A stretch of DNA of 64,000 bases from Diploscapter coronatus (Eukaryota; Nematoda; Chromadorea; Rhabditida; Rhabditidae), in contig OZ038422.1 in NCBI GenBank assembly GCA_964036155.1, positions 63,325,201 through 63,389,200 on the forward strand. Direction: 5' to 3'. Below the pieces are notes generated by a model. It did not search any database and was not told the DNA's origin. It was given only the letters and a program-made list of their open reading frames with translations. The position numbers and the translations under genes were made by a program. Positions 60,258-64,000 of the stretch are shown here, in pieces (the stretch's first letter is position 1; each line of letters starts with the position of its first letter).

Positions 60258-63200
60258 ATGAATCAGGACAGTAACATGGACGTGTCTGATAAGGAGAATT
60301 CGGAGAACAATCAGGCTGAAACTGCTGAGAAGGTCGATGGGCTCTCAACTGCAGTCGATTTTGACGATTCTCCTCTGCCCATCCCCAAGCCACTGCCAAC
60401 TCTATCGGAAACGCCTCCTATTCCCAGCAAAGGTTTGTATTTTTTCATTCAAAGTTTATTATGAGCAATTTTCTGTCCAAGTACCGTTTACACAAGTCTG
60501 AATTTTGCATTTCAAAGTGAAATATTTTTTTTGAACGAACATATCAGACTTAAAATTCGACTCGCAGAGAAAATAGTGTCATATTGAGGGGAAAGCATGC
60601 ATTCTCTATCCCTCGAAGAGGTGTACTATATTTTCTGTGAATCAAATTCCGAGAGATCTGAACGTTATATTTGGCACAATGACAAAGAAATAAGAAGTGA
60701 ACACAATTTCATTCTTTACAGTCAAGAGAAAATATTCACTTGATGATTTCAGCCCCTTCTACTTCGACTGCAATCGAGCCCGATATCTCTCCCAATGACG
60801 AACCTTCCTCTGTTGTCTTCGTTCCTGCTGATGATAAGGTTGACGCTCCTGGACTTGATGAGTCTGAAAGCAAGAAGAAGAAGAAGAAACAAAAGGTTTG
60901 ATTTTTAATCCTTAAAGAGAGAAACTTTACTGAATTTGTTTCTAATTTGACGTGTTGAATTAAAATCATGAAAATTATAATTGCCCCAATAATTTTCAAA
61001 ATGAGAATTTGAACAATCACAAAATTTATCCAAAATCGGCAGATCGGAATAAAACCCCCTCATTTTGTTTGAAAATTCTTGCATCACATGAAAACGGAAT
61101 AACAATTTTGTTTCTTTTTCAATTGGCCACAAAATTTCTAATTATTCGAACTCAGGAGTACTTGATTCCTGTGAAGGAAGCTATCGATTTGGACAAACTG
61201 ATAGAGTTTTTCCGCAACAATCAGGACAAATTGATTCCCAAGGAATGGAGAGCCGATAAACATGCGAGTGGAGATGTGGAGAAAAAGGATTCGAGTAATT
61301 ATCAATACTTTTGAAATTTAAATTTCAAATCTAGCTACAAATTTGATAGTCTTAATTTTTATATTCTATCACTTCAACGTCCCGATTTCCACATGTTTGT
61401 TTCCAATGCAAAATCGATCATCTTCTCGACATCTTTATTTTATTTCTCGAGTGCATTTTCTGCAGCTGCGTGTGCAGAGCCTTCCAACAGCGAAACGGTT
61501 GCCTCTACCATTTTATGAGAGAGTATAGGCAGAATGAGAGAAAAAGATAAATTGAAATGAGTCAGTTTTTGTATTGCCTATCTGCAGAAAGGCAGACAGA
61601 CACGGCAGCAGCCATATTCGAATATTCCCTGTCAAAAAGAAATAGAAAAAGGAGTGTATAGTTAATCACGCCCACTTCTATAATCCTCAAGATGAGAAAT
61701 TGAAATAATGAATTTCACCATTTATTTCACGCCATGAAATTAAACAGCCAACAGAAAAGGCTTCTAAACCGTAGTAGCTTCTTGAAATATAACTGCTCTA
61801 TCGAATCGAGTGATCGGGGTGAGGTTGGAAATTTTTAAATCTTAATGCAAACTTTTCAATATCAAACTTCTTTCCTGTTTGGCAAAATTGGAGTTCTGAG
61901 ATCTTTTAAAACGGAATTTACATCTTTTATTACTGCTTTCTTCCTAAGACAATATTTAATAAAAAGAGGAACTCATTTTCATGAACATTTTGTTCAAAAT
62001 AGTCTGCACGCTATTAATAGAATAGATCACATGAAATCAATTTATGTCGAGAATTATGATTATGTATTGAAGTAGTATAGGTTTAAAAAATCCCGAAATC
62101 AAAAACTTGCTAACTGATATTAGTGGGTTTTTGTAGAGGTCTTGTTGGGTTGCGATAGTGTGGGTGAGAGAATGGGCTAATCTGAGATAAGATATGAATT
62201 CATAACATTCGATTAAACTCATACCTCTTTCATGCCACCAAGATAGACGCTTTTTGATTCTTTTGCAATTCTAGAATGTTTAGCATGCTCATAAAAAATG
62301 AATTCTCCAACTCATCAACCTTGTAATTCAGTTCTCATTGTTCAGGGAAGAACACCCACCCGACTGCTCTCAAATCGACTACATCTCCCTCTGCTTCGTC
62401 CACTGCCTCTGTCAAGAAGCATGTCAGAACCAAGAAGACAGAAGCCAAACAGACCAATTCCAATTCTGTCTGCATCGAGGAGAAAAACGAGAAAGGTAAT
62501 TTGAGAGTGAAATTATCGATACTTCGAAAATAAGTTATTTCGTAAACAAAAGCTACTAACTAGCCGAGATTAGTAGAAGGTGGTGAGCAGGAGTGTGCGG
62601 AATTTCGATTCCCGAAGTCACGACAAATTTTAATTTCGCCTCTGATTCCTAATTTTTCAAAATTAAAATTCTGCACCCTTAGTGGTAAGCTCTATGAGAA
62701 AAAAGAAAGAAAAGAAGAGGATTTAAAAAAAAAAAAAAGCAGTTTATCTGTTTTTACAGTACTTGCAGGACTAGATTTCTAAAAGTCAGATACATTTATG
62801 CATTTACTGATTAATTGATTTCAGATGAGGGCAGGTCGAAGAAGAAGAAGAAGGAAATCCCGAAAATGGCAGAGGGAAGCAGAGCAAAAGAGGAAGGATT
62901 GCAGAAAGAGATGAAGAAAGGGAAAGGGACAAAGACTGAGGATGGAAAAGGGCAGGAACACCAACTCAAGGTAAGAATAAAAGCATAATGAATCTGAAAA
63001 AAACCACGATCATGTTGAATCTAAAGATCAGACATTACGGTTGTGTGCCAAGTTTTCTGGGATTACGATCGTAATTCTCAGAAATTTATTCCATTCTATT
63101 TTGGGGCAATTCCTTTGGAAGATCTCACGTTCTGTTTCAAGTTTTCCTAATCGATTTTCTGCACCAATTTTGGAAATTTGCATATCAGATGAGTCTAATC

Positions 63201-64000
63201 GATAAGAGAGATCACTCGGGAATGGAAGCATTCCTGCACAACTTCGAAATCTCTTGTCCCTCGGTTGTAGATAGTTACCATTTTGTAATTTTAATACTTC
63301 ATTACCTTTCTAGATAAAACAAAGTCGTTGATGTTCAGGGCATCATGAAGTCGTCTGCAAAGAAGCCAGAAGGAAAGAAGACTCCACCGAACAGTGGCAA
63401 GACGAAAGAACGCAGCAAGAAGGTGGCATTTGACATCAATAGCAGAGACAAGGACAATGCTCCTACTGGTGAGTTGATTTGGATAATTAATTGATTTTTT
63501 CTAATACCTCTTGATTACTAGCAATGATATCATAGTTACGACTTTGAATGCATTATGTGTAGGGACCTCAAACTCTTATCTTTTGCATTTTCTTTTTTCA
63601 AAAAAAATGATAATTAAAAACACTAAAAATTGGAAGCAAATTCCTTTCAAAGTTGGTGTTCACAAAAAATCGCTATTAGAATCGATGAACCACTCATAGA
63701 AATGGACTTTGGCCAGAGAATTATATTAGAAAGTTTTCTCAGGCACTCATGGGACTTATACCAAAAATCTTGTTCACTTTCCTGATTGATTTTGGTGGCA
63801 CCTTTCGATCAAAAATTATTCTAATTTTATTCTACCCCCATTAATGTTTTAGTTACATCTAATTTGACTATTTAGAGTAGAAAATTCACAGAAATTATAA
63901 AACTATGCAAACCATTTGCAGTTCTAATTATGTGATTGCAGACGCTGCGAACAATCACCCCGTCGTGAAAGACAAAGAAGAAGAGCTGCCTCCTCTGAAA
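60258..64000 (+). CDS. Lys-rich disordered protein, partial at window end
   Basis: Seven exons seen so far (60258-60432, 60753-60895, 61156-61294, 62346-62495, 62825-62970, 63339-63468, 63942-64000+), all in phase and still open at the window end, about 313 residues. The start MNQDSNMDVSDKENSENNQ follows a trans-splice-like AG. It is rich in Glu, Ser and Pro at first, then has clusters of Lys (ESKKKKKKQK, GRSKKKKKEIPKM, GKKTPPNSGKTKERSKK). A short non-repetitive piece, YLIPVKEAIDLDKLIEFFRN, may be a folded helix. Composition suggests a nuclear or nucleolar protein; I do not recognise the family. Shares its upstream region with the SET gene. Confidence 0.75.

Noticed and set aside
62560..62640. 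tRNA-like AGCCGAGATTAG ... TTTCGATTCCCG.
   Set aside because: The arms do not fold into a cloverleaf; GGAAT-TTCG-ATTCC is just a small hairpin.

Overview
The window is nuclear DNA from a nematode, most likely a chromadorean. It holds small spliced genes with short AT-rich introns (often 40-60 bp), a cuticle collagen ending in the usual ICPKYC / FFEDGTRR block, closely spaced same-strand genes with operon-like poly(A)-signal to AG-ATG spacing, and nematode forms of Tim9b, exosome and insulin-like genes. The species cannot be told. Intron density is higher than I would expect for Caenorhabditis. Gene models were built by hand from splice signals and family similarity. For all complete genes except the collagen the exon lengths were summed and are a multiple of three. 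No RNA-seq or database search was available.

Layout. (1) 187-12340, plus strand: a tight cluster of Tim9b, exosome RRP41, a FASTK-like mitochondrial protein, a FOXN-type forkhead factor and an ALKBH6-like dioxygenase. At least three junctions look like SL2-type operon junctions. (2) 12956-17558 plus: urocanate hydratase, with a mariner-type MITE in an intron. (3) 18672-20370 minus: Rho1/RhoA, followed by about 7.4 kb of gene-poor DNA. (4) 27803-29049 minus: PAR-type (HLF/CES-2-like) bZIP with a GC-AG intron. (5) 31501-31928 minus: an insulin-like peptide, then 6 kb of gene-poor DNA. (6) 38017-40785 plus: SLC2/GLUT-type sugar transporter. (7) 41060-43446 minus: atlastin-like GTPase, divergent from (8) 44103-47391 plus: a cuticle collagen split into about 22 exons, some of only 9-14 nt. 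(9) 47751-48163 minus: a small uncharacterised gene, then about 6.9 kb of gene-poor DNA with a TA-flanked inverted-repeat element. (10) 55048-59592 minus: Su(var)3-9-like protein (chromodomain, pre-SET, SET) with a degenerate catalytic motif. (11) 60258-64000 plus: a Lys-rich protein running off the window, sharing a promoter with gene 10.

The genes do not form one pathway. They are a mix of housekeeping genes (mitochondrial import, RNA decay, histidine breakdown, Rho signalling, ER membrane fusion) and developmental or regulatory genes (FOXN, bZIP, insulin, collagen, chromatin). The items most worth following up are the micro-exon collagen, the SET protein lacking key catalytic residues, a four-disulfide-type insulin that keeps a dibasic-flanked C-peptide, a dispersed family of intronic hairpins, and an SL1-like 15-mer immediately before an internal transporter exon.
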